A stretch of 64,000 nt of DNA, taken from positions 1 to 64,000 of the forward strand of contig PLBY01000081.1 of assembly GCA_003134655.1 (NCBI GenBank), given 5' to 3'. The stretch is from Acidobacteriaceae bacterium (GTDB lineage: Bacteria; Acidobacteriota; Terriglobia; Terriglobales; Acidobacteriaceae). The position numbers and the translations under genes were made by a program. Shown here in pieces: positions 33,715 through 43,400 of this stretch. Below the pieces are notes generated by a model. It worked only from the letters and a program-made list of their open reading frames with translations, made no database searches and was not told the DNA's origin. The stretch's first letter is position 1, and the number at the start of each line of letters is the position of its first letter.

Positions 33715-34956
33715 ATGCACCGCGACCTCCTAAAGCAAGCGTACTCGGCAATGCGGCACGATCTGCGCCGTACTCTGCTCACGATGGCGGGAATGGCCTG
33801 GGGCATTGCCACGGTCGTGCTGCTGCTTTCTTATGGCAATGGCTTTGGAAAAGCCATCGAGACTATTTTTCAGAGCTTTGGTGCGACTGCGGTCGGGATC
33901 TTCCCCGGACGTACTTCGCAGCAGGCCGGAGGAAACAAAGCAGGCGTCTCGGTGCGCTTCACGAATGACGACATTGAACTCCTGCGCAACAACATACCGC
34001 TCTCCCGGCACGTTGTGCGGATGTCGCAAAAAGATTCCACGGTTCAGAACAACAACCGCTCTTTTTCCTTTCCCGTGATGGGTCTCGACCCCTCCATTCA
34101 GGAGATTTGGAACCTCGACATCGCGCAGGGACGATTCCTCAACGATGCTGACAATATGCAGCACGGGCTCTACGCCGTCATCGCGTCAGAGGCGCGAGAC
34201 AAGCTTTTCTCGGGTATGCCCGCAGTGGGCGAGTCCATTCGTATCGATGGCGTTACGTTTGAAGTGATCGGAGTGGGAGCGCCCCGCATGCAGGAGGGGG
34301 ACAACGATAACAACCGCGTCGTTTACATCCCTTACAACTCCATGGACGTCCTGAAGGACAATCACTATCTCGATGGGATCTGGATGGATTCCTCGGGGCT
34401 CGACCACGACAAGCTGGAGGCGACGATTCGGGGGACCCTCGCCATGGCCCACAGCTTCAAACCCGACGACCATCGCGCCGTGTTCGTTTTCGATGCCCAA
34501 AAACAACTCAAACAGTTCGGCATCATCACGCTGGCCCTGAAGGTTCTGCTGGCTTTCATTGGGACGGTCACGCTGGGCATCGGCGGCGTGGGTCTGATGA
34601 ACATCATGCTGGTTTCGGTAACCCAACGCACTCGCGAAATCGGCGTGGAGAAGGCTCTGGGAGCGCGACGCCATCACATTCTCTTCCAGTTCCTGTCGGA
34701 GGCGATGGTCATTACAGCCGCCGGGGGACTGCTTGGAATCGTGTTGTCGTATGCAGTGTCAATCATGGCGGGCCGCATCACTTTTTACAGCGCCATGGCG
34801 TCGCACGCCGAGGCCGCTGATATTCGGCTGATTGTGTCTCCCATGATTTTGCTGGTGGCAACGTCCATCTTGGCGGTGGTGGGCGTGATCAGCGGAATGG
34901 TTCCCGCGATGCGCGCTGCCAACCTGGACCCGATCGAAGCTCTGCGGTACGAATAG
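33715..34956 (+). CDS. MacB/FtsX-type ABC transporter permease 2
   Basis: This encodes 413 residues, a paralogue of the preceding permease with the same four-helix, large-periplasmic-loop topology. Motifs include RRTLLTMAGMAWGIATVVLL near the start, TQRTREIGVEKALGARRHH and PAMRAANLDPIEALRYE at the end. The two probably form a heterodimer. The ATPase must be encoded elsewhere. The ATG lies 2 nt after the stop of the first gene, with the Shine-Dalgarno (AAGGA) overlapping it. Confidence 0.88.
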   Translation: MHRDLLKQAYSAMRHDLRRTLLTMAGMAWGIATVVLLLSYGNGFGKAIETIFQSFGATAVGIFPGRTSQQAGGNKAGVSVRFTNDDIELLRNNIPLSRHVVRMSQKDSTVQNNNRSFSFPVMGLDPSIQEIWNLDIAQGRFLNDADNMQHGLYAVIASEARDKLFSGMPAVGESIRIDGVTFEVIGVGAPRMQEGDNDNNRVVYIPYNSMDVLKDNHYLDGIWMDSSGLDHDKLEATIRGTLAMAHSFKPDDHRAVFVFDAQKQLKQFGIITLALKVLLAFIGTVTLGIGGVGLMNIMLVSVTQRTREIGVEKALGARRHHILFQFLSEAMVITAAGGLLGIVLSYAVSIMAGRITFYSAMASHAEAADIRLIVSPMILLVATSILAVVGVISGMVPAMRAANLDPIEALRYE

Positions 34957-34971
34957 AATCGACTGTTCGCC

Positions 34972-35763
34972 ATGTCTGACGACATCCTCACTCTGGCGCC
35001 GCCACCCGCCGACGCGCGGCTCGCCTACGGATCGGACCCAAATCAGTTTCTCGATCTGCGCTTGCCTTCGTCCAAGGGGCGGAGCAAGCAGCCGTATCCA
35101 TTGGTCATCAACATTCACGGAGGCTACTGGCGCGTGAAATACAATCTGGATCACGCCGGGCACCTCTGTGCGGCCCTGACGGCTAAGGGACTGGCAACAG
35201 CCAACCTCGAATTCCGGCGCGTGGGCAACGAAGGCGGGGCGTGGCCCGGAACGTTTGCCGACGTCCGTTCGGCCTATCAGTTTCTTCTGCAAAATGCTCG
35301 GCGACACAACTTGGACTCAACCAGAATCGTCGTGATGGGGCACTCTGCCGGAGGCCAACTCGCGCTCTGCCTCGCCGCTCACGAGGCCGGCGTAGTCCGC
35401 GTCGTCTCGCTGGCCGGGGTGGTTGACTTGCAACGCGCCTACCAGCTCCACCTCAGCAACGACGCCGTGGTCGAGTTTCTGCGCGGCACGCCCGGAGAGG
35501 TACCCGACCACTACCGCGAAGCCAACCCTATGGAACTTTCCATCCCTGGAGCGCGGCAATGGCTGATTCACGGCGAGTCCGATGACGTCGTTCCCGCTGA
35601 TTTCAGCCGTGAGTACGTTGTATCCAAACAGAAACGGTCTAGCAAGCAGAAGGAAGACGTACACCTCCTGGAGATCGCTGCCGCCGGTCATTTCGATGTA
35701 ATCGATCCGCGCACTTCGGCGTGGAAGCAGGTTGAGGAGACCGTGCTCCAACTTGCCGTCTAA
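34972..35763 (+). CDS. Alpha/beta hydrolase, kynurenine-formamidase-like
   Basis: This encodes 263 residues. The oxyanion-hole motif HGGYW (50-54) and nucleophile elbow GHSAGG (Ser125) place it in the HSL/arylformamidase-like group. An Asp in the ESDDVVP segment and His in GHFDVID complete the triad. These enzymes hydrolyse small esters or N-formylkynurenine. No kynurenine-pathway gene is nearby. The gene follows the permease pair by 15 nt and may be co-transcribed. Confidence 0.85.
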   Translation: MSDDILTLAPPPADARLAYGSDPNQFLDLRLPSSKGRSKQPYPLVINIHGGYWRVKYNLDHAGHLCAALTAKGLATANLEFRRVGNEGGAWPGTFADVRSAYQFLLQNARRHNLDSTRIVVMGHSAGGQLALCLAAHEAGVVRVVSLAGVVDLQRAYQLHLSNDAVVEFLRGTPGEVPDHYREANPMELSIPGARQWLIHGESDDVVPADFSREYVVSKQKRSSKQKEDVHLLEIAAAGHFDVIDPRTSAWKQVEETVLQLAV

Positions 35764-35778
35764 CGGTCCGTCGCGTTA

Positions 35779-35807
35779 TTGACACTCGGAGCGCCACCTC
35801 ATACGAT
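35779..35807 (+). promoter_or_regulatory. Sigma-70-type promoter for the M28 peptidase
   Basis: Consensus -35 TTGACA (35779-35784), a 17-bp spacer and -10 TACGAT (35802-35807). Predicted start near 35814 leaves a leader of ~8 nt to the first ATG (35822) or ~17 nt to the second (35831). Confidence 0.7.
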
Positions 35808-35821
35808 TCTCGGTTCACTGA

Positions 35822-37645
35822 ATGGTCCTTATGCCGAATTTTTCGAGATTTCGCCGCTCTCTGCTAATCCTTAGCGCTGCCGTTTTGCTTGCCGCCGCGT
35901 CGACTGCGGTGCAGCAGGCGGACCCTGTACGCTACCTCAACGACATCAAGTCGCTCGCCTCTCCGGACATGGAAGGCCGTGGCGCCGGTACCAAGGGCCT
36001 GACGCGCGCCGAGCATCTGATTGAGAAGCGCTACAAAGAGCTCGGGGTTTCACCCGCCGGAGTGAATGGCTACGCCCAGCCATTCAAGGTGATCACAGGT
36101 GCGCGCCTCAAATCTGACAACCACTTCGTAGTCCAGGCTGCAGAGTCCAAGAACGATCTGAAGATCCACCAGGAGTTCGTTCCGTTCAGTTTTTCAGCCT
36201 CTGGGCAGGTCACGGCACCCCCGGTGTTCGCGGGATATGGCGTCACCGCAGACGAATTCCACTATGACGACTATGCCGGCCTCGACGTAAAAGACAGGAT
36301 CGTCGTCGTCCTACGCTACGAACCGTCGGGATTCGCGGAGAAGAGCGGTAACCACGGGCTCACGCAGCACTCGCAGCTAGTTAGCAAGGCCATCAATGCG
36401 CACAATCATGGAGCGAAGGCTCTTGTCGTACTGAATGGAAAACTCGGCGACGGCGAAGAAGACTCGCTAACGCGCTTCGGCAGCGTCAGCGGCCCGGAGA
36501 ACGTGGGCTTGATCATGGTGCAAGTGAAAAATGCGGTCGCGGAACCGTGGTTTCAGCCTTCCGGAAAATCCCTGAAAGACGTCCAGGACCAGATCAACTC
36601 AACTACGAAACCCGCGTCTTTTGCTTTCGCCGACATGCTCCATTTGTCGCTCCTTATCGACATCGAGACCACCCGCGCCACCGTCAACAATGTTCTCGCG
36701 TGGCTGCCGGGACAGAGCGACGAATATGTGATCATTGGCGCGCACTATGACCATCTCGGACGGGGTAATTTCGATTCGCTCGCGCCGTCGCAGATCGGCC
36801 AGATTCATCCGGGTGCGGACGATAACGCCAGCGGAACAGCCGGCGTCCTCGAACTGGCGCGCCTGCTCGCTCCGCAACGCGGACAACTGAAGCGCAGCAT
36901 TCTCTTCATGGACTATGCCGGAGAAGAACTTGGGCTGCTGGGCTCGGCGGCATGGGTGCAGAATCCCACGCGACCACTCGCGAAGGCCGTGGCCATGATC
37001 AATATGGACATGATCGGCCGCATCAAGGATGACAAGGTTTACATCGGCGGAGTCGGCACCGGCTCTACATTCAAGGCCGTGCTCGAGCAAGCCCAGAAAG
37101 ACGCGCCGTTCAAGATTGAATATTCCGCCAGCGGATATTCTTCGAGCGACCACACTTCGTTTGTGACCAAGAAGATTCCGTCGCTGTTCTTCTTCTCTGG
37201 TCTGCACTCGGACTATCACAAACCGTCCGACACATGGGACAAGATCAACGCCCCGTCGGCCGCGCGCCTGCTCGATATGGTGGCCAGTGTCGCCGTGCAA
37301 CTAGCGAACGCGGCAGACGCCCCAGCATTTCAGGTCGTTGCTGAAGACAAGCCAGCCGCCGGTGGTGGAGGTGGCGGATACGGCCCCTACTTCGGATCGA
37401 TTCCTGACTTTGGACAAACGGAAAACGGAGTGAAGTTTTCCGACGTCAAACCGAACTCCCCGGCTGCCAAGGCTGGACTGAAGGCAGGAGACATCATGAT
37501 TCAATTCGGGGACAAGCCCATCAAGAACTTATACGACTTCACCGATGCGCTTCGCCGCAGCAAAGTGGGAGACGTGGTTGAAGTGAAGGTCCTGCGCGAC
37601 GGGCAGCCGATCACGGCCTCGGTAAAGCTGGAACAGCGGAAATAG
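35822..37645 (+). CDS. Exported M28-family zinc peptidase with PA and PDZ domains
   Basis: This encodes 607 residues (ATG 35822; ATG 35831 is equally possible). A signal peptide ends near STAVQQ. Residues ~120-270 form a protease-associated (PA) insert. The M28 core carries the two-zinc ligands: IIGAHYDHLG (His), PGADDNASGTAG (bridging Asp), YAGEELGLLGS (catalytic Glu plus zinc Glu), INMDMIGR (Asp) and SSDHTSF (His). After a Gly-rich linker, residues ~510-605 form a PDZ domain (VKPNSPAAKAGLKAGD). It likely acts as an aminopeptidase in the periplasm or outside the cell. A strong promoter precedes it. Confidence 0.92.
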   Translation: MVLMPNFSRFRRSLLILSAAVLLAAASTAVQQADPVRYLNDIKSLASPDMEGRGAGTKGLTRAEHLIEKRYKELGVSPAGVNGYAQPFKVITGARLKSDNHFVVQAAESKNDLKIHQEFVPFSFSASGQVTAPPVFAGYGVTADEFHYDDYAGLDVKDRIVVVLRYEPSGFAEKSGNHGLTQHSQLVSKAINAHNHGAKALVVLNGKLGDGEEDSLTRFGSVSGPENVGLIMVQVKNAVAEPWFQPSGKSLKDVQDQINSTTKPASFAFADMLHLSLLIDIETTRATVNNVLAWLPGQSDEYVIIGAHYDHLGRGNFDSLAPSQIGQIHPGADDNASGTAGVLELARLLAPQRGQLKRSILFMDYAGEELGLLGSAAWVQNPTRPLAKAVAMINMDMIGRIKDDKVYIGGVGTGSTFKAVLEQAQKDAPFKIEYSASGYSSSDHTSFVTKKIPSLFFFSGLHSDYHKPSDTWDKINAPSAARLLDMVASVAVQLANAADAPAFQVVAEDKPAAGGGGGGYGPYFGSIPDFGQTENGVKFSDVKPNSPAAKAGLKAGDIMIQFGDKPIKNLYDFTDALRRSKVGDVVEVKVLRDGQPITASVKLEQRK

Positions 37646-37692
37646 CCCGTGCAGCGCCCTGCACGCTGCCGCGCCGCAACGCGTGAATCCCT

Positions 37693-37698
37693 TATAAT
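37693..37698 (+). promoter_or_regulatory. TATAAT -10 box for the UbiD-family gene
   Basis: A perfect TATAAT, 25 nt before the TTG at 37724, with a Shine-Dalgarno (GAGAGGA) in between. This placement excludes the longer upstream reading, which would span the promoter. Confidence 0.6.
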
Positions 37699-37723
37699 CG
37701 TCGCGCACGTAGAGAGGATTCCT

Positions 37724-39286
37724 TTGCCCTTCGACGACCTTCGCCAGTGGATCGCAGCACTCGATCGCGCGGGCCAACTCAAGCGCATCCAGACCGAAGC
37801 CGACCCCGTTCTTGAGATCGCCGAGATCACCGACCGGGTCTCCAAGAGTCGCGATGCCAAGGGCGCCTCGGGCGGCCCTGCACTTCTGTTTCAAAACCCG
37901 ACAGGCCACGCCGGATCGCAAGTCCTGATCAATCAGTTCGGCTCCGACGACCGCATGAAACTCGCGCTCGGCGTCAACTCCTTCGACGAGGTCGCGGCGC
38001 GCATCCGCATGTTTATGGATGTGAAGTCTCCTCAGGGCTTCCTCGATAAGCTCAAGATGCTTCCACTGCTGACGGAAGCCGGCAAGTTCTTTCCGCGCAC
38101 GGTGCCGACTGGACCGTGCAAGGAAGTCATCAAGCGCGACAATTTCTCGTTGCTCGATTTCCCCATTCTGCAGTGCTGGCCCAAAGATGCGGGTCGGTTC
38201 ATCACCCTCCCTTGTGTTACCACGCGCGACCCGCGATCCGGGAAGCGCAATCTCGGCATGTATCGGATGCAAGTCTTCGACGAACGTTCGACTGGGATGC
38301 ACTGGCAGCGCCAGAAGGTCGCGGCGGAGCATGCGCGCGAACGAATGCGGGCGACAGTCGCGGATAAGTCGGCGGCGGTCGACATCATGGCGCGCTCGTC
38401 CGGAGGTTCCGTCGTCCCCGAAGGCGATCGCCCGTCCGGGAAGATGGAGGTCGCGGTTGCGATCGGTACAGAACCCGCCGTCACCTTTTCAGCGATCGTC
38501 CCCGCGCCGCCCGAGATCGAGGAATACCTGATCGCCGGCTTCCTCCGCGGAGCGCCGGTTGACCTGGTGAAGTGTGAAACTGTAGACCTCGAAGTACCGG
38601 CATCGAGCGAAATCGTGCTCGAAGGCCACGTGCATCTCGACGAACTTCGCAGCGAAGGGCCGTTCGGCGATCACACCGGTTTCTACTCGCTCGAAGATCT
38701 CTATCCCGTTTTCCACCTCACCTGCATCACGCACCGCAAAGACCCGATCTACGCAACTACGATCGTTGGCAAACCACCGCAGGAAGACGCCTATATGGGC
38801 AAGGCGGTCGAGCGAATTTTTCTGCCGTTGATGAAGCTGACGATCCCGGAGTTAGTGGACATCAACCTGCCCATCGAAGGCGTATTCCACAACCTCATGA
38901 TCGTCTCGATCAAGAAGTCGTACCCGGGACAGGCGCGCAAGGTCATGAACGCAGTCTGGTCGCTCGGTCAGGCAATGTTCACCAAGTGCATCGTTGTCGT
39001 GGACGAAGATGTCGACGTGCAGGACCTCGCCGATGTCACGCTAAAGGTCTTCAACCACATCGATCCCGAACGCGACATCCAATTCACGCTGGGTCCGGTT
39101 GACTCGCTCGACCATGCCTCGCGGCTGCCCAACTACGGATCGAAGATGGGTATCGACGCCACACGCAAGTGGGCCAGCGAAGGCTTCACCCGTCCCTGGC
39201 CGGATGAGATTGTGATGGATGCGAAGACGAAGGCGCTGGTCGATAGCAAGTGGAAGGCACTGGCGAAAGAACTTGGGTTGGAGTGA
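37724..39286 (+). CDS. UbiD-family prenyl-FMN-dependent decarboxylase
   Basis: This encodes 520 residues from a TTG start, chosen because GAGAGGA lies 5 nt upstream and TATAAT just before that. The UbiD signature is clear: RNLGMYRMQVFDE, then SEGPFGDHTGFYS with catalytic Glu residues, and TIVGKPPQEDAYMGKAVERIF. Members need prenylated FMN made by UbiX and decarboxylate aromatic or unsaturated acids such as 4-hydroxy-3-polyprenylbenzoate. UbiX is not nearby. Because Acidobacteriota mostly use menaquinone, a role in futalosine-pathway menaquinone synthesis (MqnL-like) is as likely as ubiquinone synthesis. Confidence 0.9.
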   Translation: MPFDDLRQWIAALDRAGQLKRIQTEADPVLEIAEITDRVSKSRDAKGASGGPALLFQNPTGHAGSQVLINQFGSDDRMKLALGVNSFDEVAARIRMFMDVKSPQGFLDKLKMLPLLTEAGKFFPRTVPTGPCKEVIKRDNFSLLDFPILQCWPKDAGRFITLPCVTTRDPRSGKRNLGMYRMQVFDERSTGMHWQRQKVAAEHARERMRATVADKSAAVDIMARSSGGSVVPEGDRPSGKMEVAVAIGTEPAVTFSAIVPAPPEIEEYLIAGFLRGAPVDLVKCETVDLEVPASSEIVLEGHVHLDELRSEGPFGDHTGFYSLEDLYPVFHLTCITHRKDPIYATTIVGKPPQEDAYMGKAVERIFLPLMKLTIPELVDINLPIEGVFHNLMIVSIKKSYPGQARKVMNAVWSLGQAMFTKCIVVVDEDVDVQDLADVTLKVFNHIDPERDIQFTLGPVDSLDHASRLPNYGSKMGIDATRKWASEGFTRPWPDEIVMDAKTKALVDSKWKALAKELGLE

Positions 39287-39315
39287 TCCGGGCTTTTCCT
39301 GCTCAGTTCTCGCGC

Positions 39316-39759
39316 TCAGTTCTCGAACTTGATCTTCGCCAGCGTTGTCACGATGTCGGCATCCGCAGCAGCGTGCACTTCGAGGCGGACGGCGGTTCCC
39401 TCGGGGTAACGCTTGGCTTCGTCGATCACCTTCAGGATCCGCGCCGGGAGCTTGCTCTTCCGCGCTGCCGCAACTGCCTTCTCGCCCAGAATGAATGAAG
39501 CCAGAAAATAGCCTGAGCGGGGCCCGAAATACACGATGTTGCGTTTCTTCGCTTGCAGCCGTAGCGACCACCCGGCCTTGACCGAGTAGCTATTCCACTC
39601 TGCACCATCCAGTTTCAAATCGCGCTTGAGGTCGGCCGCCAGATTCTGCCACAGAGAGTGGCTCTCGCCCAGCACTGAGGCCAGTTCCCTCTCCGAAGGG
39701 CGCGTAGCTTGACCGGCGAACGCATTGTCTGAGATCGTCTTTGTCTTTTTTGTAGGCAT
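39316..39759 (-). CDS. DUF3788-family protein
   Basis: This encodes 147 residues. After a Lys/Thr-rich start, the pattern GESHSLWQNL ... WSLRLQAKKRNIVYFGPRSG ... FILGEKAVAAARKSKLP and the C-terminal AKRYPEGTAVRLEV matches DUF3788 proteins, small cytoplasmic proteins with an approximately 140-residue alpha/beta fold. Function unknown. The ATG used gives the usual family length; the long upstream reading has no family support. It converges with the UbiD gene. Confidence 0.75.
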   Translation of the reverse strand: MPTKKTKTISDNAFAGQATRPSERELASVLGESHSLWQNLAADLKRDLKLDGAEWNSYSVKAGWSLRLQAKKRNIVYFGPRSGYFLASFILGEKAVAAARKSKLPARILKVIDEAKRYPEGTAVRLEVHAAADADIVTTLAKIKFEN

Positions 39760-39772
39760 CGCTAACTCGATG

Positions 39773-39952
39773 TCAGTGTCCCAGCCCGAACAGGGTTCGC
39801 ACGCCCCATGCCGCGGCGACGCCGAACACCGCGATGAAAGCGCAACTAATGAAATGATCGGTAGTTGATCCGTTGCTCCAGCCCTGGAGCACGGCAACCA
39901 CTCAAACCACAAACAATACGATTGCGCCCGTGCCAAGAATCTTCAGGAACAT
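39773..39952 (-). pseudogene. 60-codon membrane protein interrupted by an in-frame TGA
   Basis: From the ATG at 39952 the reading gives MFLKILGTGAIVLFVV and then TGA at 39904-39902. The same frame continues without another stop to 39773, encoding VVAVLQGWSNG and a second helix (CAFIAVFGVAAAWGVRTLFGLG). Together this would be a small two-helix membrane protein with one nonsense codon, probably TGG to TGA. It could be a recent pseudogene, a sequencing error, or two independent small peptides. No family recognised. Confidence 0.4.
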
Positions 39953-40038
39953 GATCCGATTCCTTCCCTGAGGTCGGCGCACAAGGCGAACCTCGAACCG
40001 ATACTGCGGGAAAACTCGGACGTGCGCAGTGACGCCGG

Positions 40039-40251
40039 TCACGCCTCTTGCTCGGGATCCGCACTCAACCGTTCGTATCCAGTACACTGCAAAACGGGCA
40101 ATCGTGGATACTTGGGGAACCGCGCGTCGGTCGTGGACCGCTCGCAGAGATAGAATTTCGACGCACGGTCTGATTCGATCAAACGCATGAACCGGCAGTC
40201 TGCACACAGACCGATGCCACCCTGGGGAGATGCGTCCTTCCTCTGGCTCAT
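40039..40251 (-). CDS. Small Cys-rich (zinc-ribbon-like) protein
   Basis: This encodes 70 residues. The pattern LCADCRFMRLIES ... FYLCERS ... YPRLPVLQCTGYE gives four Cys residues spaced as in a small metal-binding knuckle; this kind of protein is found widely in soil bacteria with unknown function. The internal ATG at 40251 is preferred because the upstream 33 codons are unlike the family and a TATTCT box lies 6 nt before it. Confidence 0.65.
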   Translation of the reverse strand: MSQRKDASPQGGIGLCADCRFMRLIESDRASKFYLCERSTTDARFPKYPRLPVLQCTGYERLSADPEQEA

Positions 40252-40257
40252 GATCAC

Positions 40258-40263
40258 AGAATA
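40258..40263 (-). promoter_or_regulatory. -10-like box directly before the Cys-rich gene
   Basis: TATTCT on the minus strand, 6 nt before the ATG at 40251, with no Shine-Dalgarno. Confidence 0.35.
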
Positions 40264-40381
40264 GCGCCCTCTGAACAGCAGCAGTGTAAGGTGCGGTTGT
40301 CGACCGTACGACCAGAAGAATTCTTGCTGCGAACCTGAAAAATAATTCATCGAATCTTGACAGACTTTTACACTGGAAACC

Positions 40382-40411
40382 TTGAACCTCGGTAAGTCGC
40401 TCTGCTATAAG
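40382..40411 (+). promoter_or_regulatory. Putative promoter of the Oar-like receptor
   Basis: TTGAAC (40382-40387), an 18-bp spacer and TATAAG (40406-40411). The predicted leader of ~21 nt contains GGAGG (40427-40431), 7 nt before the GTG start at 40439. Confidence 0.5.
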
Positions 40412-40438
40412 GGCACCCCATCACCTGGAGGTTCTACC

Positions 40439-43400
40439 GTGCGTTTCCCTAGCCTCGGTGTGTTCGCGTCTCCTCCGAAGTCCTTGTGCGCCCTTGTCGT
40501 TGTCACGCTGGTGCTTGCATTCCTAACGCAGTTTGCCTCCGCCCAGCAGACGTTGGGCGCCATCACCGGCACGGTGACTGATCCGTCGGGAGCAGTTGTG
40601 TCCGACGCCAATGTGAAAGCGGTCAATACCGAGACCAACCTCGAAGTTGCAGCTCGGACCAAGGCAAACGGCGGTTTCGTGATTCCGGATCTTCCCGCCG
40701 GAACCTATCGAGTCACCGTCACGAAGGACGGCTTCAAAACGGAAACACACACGAAAATCTTAGTGTCCGGTAACCGTACGGCAACAGTGGACACGACTCT
40801 GGTGGTGGGCTCGATCAGCGCCACGGTGGAAGTGAACGCCGTGCCCTTGATGAACCAGGTGGACACCACCATCGGCTACGTCGTCGATACCCAAACCATC
40901 GAAACGACGCCGCTGGGCACCGGCAGCTTCACGCAACTGGCAATTCTCAGCCCTGGCGTTCATGCGGACTTCCTCGGTGGAGGCGGCGCCAACACGGGCC
41001 TTGGCAATCAGGCCATCTTCGCCAACGGAAACCGGGACACCAGCAATAGCTTTTCCTTGAACGGCGTCAGCACTAACAACCTTTTCAACGGCAATTCCAC
41101 CAGCCAGGTAGGTGAGAACCGCTTCGTGCTCAACACCGGTGAGAACTTCGGAGCGGGCGGTACCATCCAAACGAGCACATCGGTGTATGGGGCGATTGGC
41201 CAGGCTCTTCCCACTCCGCCCCCAGATGCCATTCAGGAAATCGCCGTCAACTCCTCGCAGTACGACGCCACACAGGGCAACAACAGCGGCGCGCACATCA
41301 GCGTACTGACTAAGTCTGGTACGAACGAGGTGCATGGTTCACTGTGGGAACAGTGGCAGAACAGCGATATGAATGCCACACCGTACTTCTACAATGCTGC
41401 CGGCATCAACCCTGTCACCAACCGGCCTTACCTGCCTCGTCCTTTCGTGAATCGAAACGCTTTTGGCGGGACAATCGGCGGCGCGATTATCAAGGATAAG
41501 TTGTTCTACTTTGGGTCTTATCAGGGAGTGCACATTGCCGATGCGGAGGCTTCCACCAAAGATGTGACGGTGCCTCTGGGGCTGACGGATGACCGCAGTT
41601 CGCAGGGCATCGTGAACATGATTCAGGCGACGTACGGCCAAACCATTACCTCGAGCCAGATCAATAGCGCTGCCTCGCAGATCCTGAATGCCAAACTTCC
41701 CAACGGGCAGTACCTGATACCAAGCGCGCAGTACAATGCGACGCAGGCCGTCACGCTGGGCTACGATGCCATTGTGCAAGGCCCCGATACGCAAGCCCGC
41801 GTCAACCAAGGGATCGCCAGCATCGATTACGTTTTGAGCTCCAAGGATCGCTTGTCCGCGAGATATTACATTCAGAGCAATCCCACCAACAATCCTTTTG
41901 GCGCGGTCGGTTCGCTGCTCGGATTCGCACAACAGCTTTCCGCTGGCAGCCAGGTGTTCTCGCTCGCGAACTCCGTCGTGCTCTCCCCTAACCTCACCTG
42001 GGAACAGCACGTGGGTTTCACCCGCCTGCGAGCTTATGCAAATACGACAAAAGCATTCACCGCAAGTTCGGTGGGCATTAGCCTGCCCGGAGCGGCGACT
42101 TTTCCTGACTTCTCAATTAGCGCGTCGGACCCTACGATCAGTGCTGGTTTGGAGTTCGGACCGAGCACCAGCTTTGGCGATGGTGGCATGGTCCAGAATC
42201 AATGGGAATACGGGACCTCCGCGAGTTGGGTGAAAGGAAAGCATATCCTGAGTGTGGGGACAACGTGGGACCACACTCAGCTCAATATCCTCAATAACAA
42301 CACAAACACCGATACGCTCGACTTCCAGACCTTCCTTGATTTTGTAGAAGGCAACTTGCACGGCGGCAATGAGTTCGTTGGTTCGGCTCACCGTTACTAC
42401 CGCTCCAATACACTCGGCACCTACATTAACGACAACTTTAAGATGAGGAAAAACCTCACGGTAACCGCCGGGTTGCGATGGGACATCGACGGACCGCTCT
42501 CGGAGAAATACGGACTGCTGACAGGTTTTGACCCTTCGAAATACAGTTACGTGCAATGCACCGTTGGTGGAGTTCCGGCCGACCCGGCTTTGACTGAGTA
42601 CAACGGTGGCACTTGCGACTCAGGGACTGACGCAATTACCGGCTCCGGTCTAGTCATCGCTCGGAATAACAAGACTGGCGCCACGGCCGGTGCCAACAAT
42701 TCGCTCATGAAGAATCACCAGTGGGGATTCGCGCCGCGCATCGGCATCGCGTGGTCTCCGATGTCTAAGCTGACTGTACGCGCAGGGTACGGCATGTACT
42801 TCGACCGCGGCGAGCTATTCAGCTACTTGTCGCCGAGCGCGGGGTCCGGATTCAACGGCCCATTCGGCGTCACGCTCGCTCCTCCGTTTGTCCAACCGAT
42901 CTCCGTTGCGCAGGGCGCCACGCTCTCTCAGCCGTTCGGCACGACTCTGCCACCGCCGCCGCCAGCGACGGGAGCAGCCTTCCTCGCCTACCTGCCCAAC
43001 CTCCAGCAGACTGCTTGCGGTTTTCCGGGATGCTGGCCGTCCGGCAATCTTTATGGCCCTTTCCTGTCTGGCGGTTACGATATCAATAACAAACTGCCTT
43101 ATACGCAGAACTGGACACTCGACCTTCAACCAACCACTCATCGCCACACCGACGAATGTGGTGAACGGGCAGACCAGTTCCTACGGAGGTACCACTCCGC
43201 TATTCCTGGATTCCGAACCGATCTTTACGAACGAATTCGCGGGCAATGCGCCGATCCGCGTACCCTATCCCGGGTACGACATGAACTCAGTGTCGTATAA
43301 GGCGGAGGGCATCTCGAACTTCAATGCGTTGCAGCTCCAGGTCCACAAGCGCCTGTCCAACGGCCTGCAATTCACCTCGTCGTACACCTGGTCTCATTCG

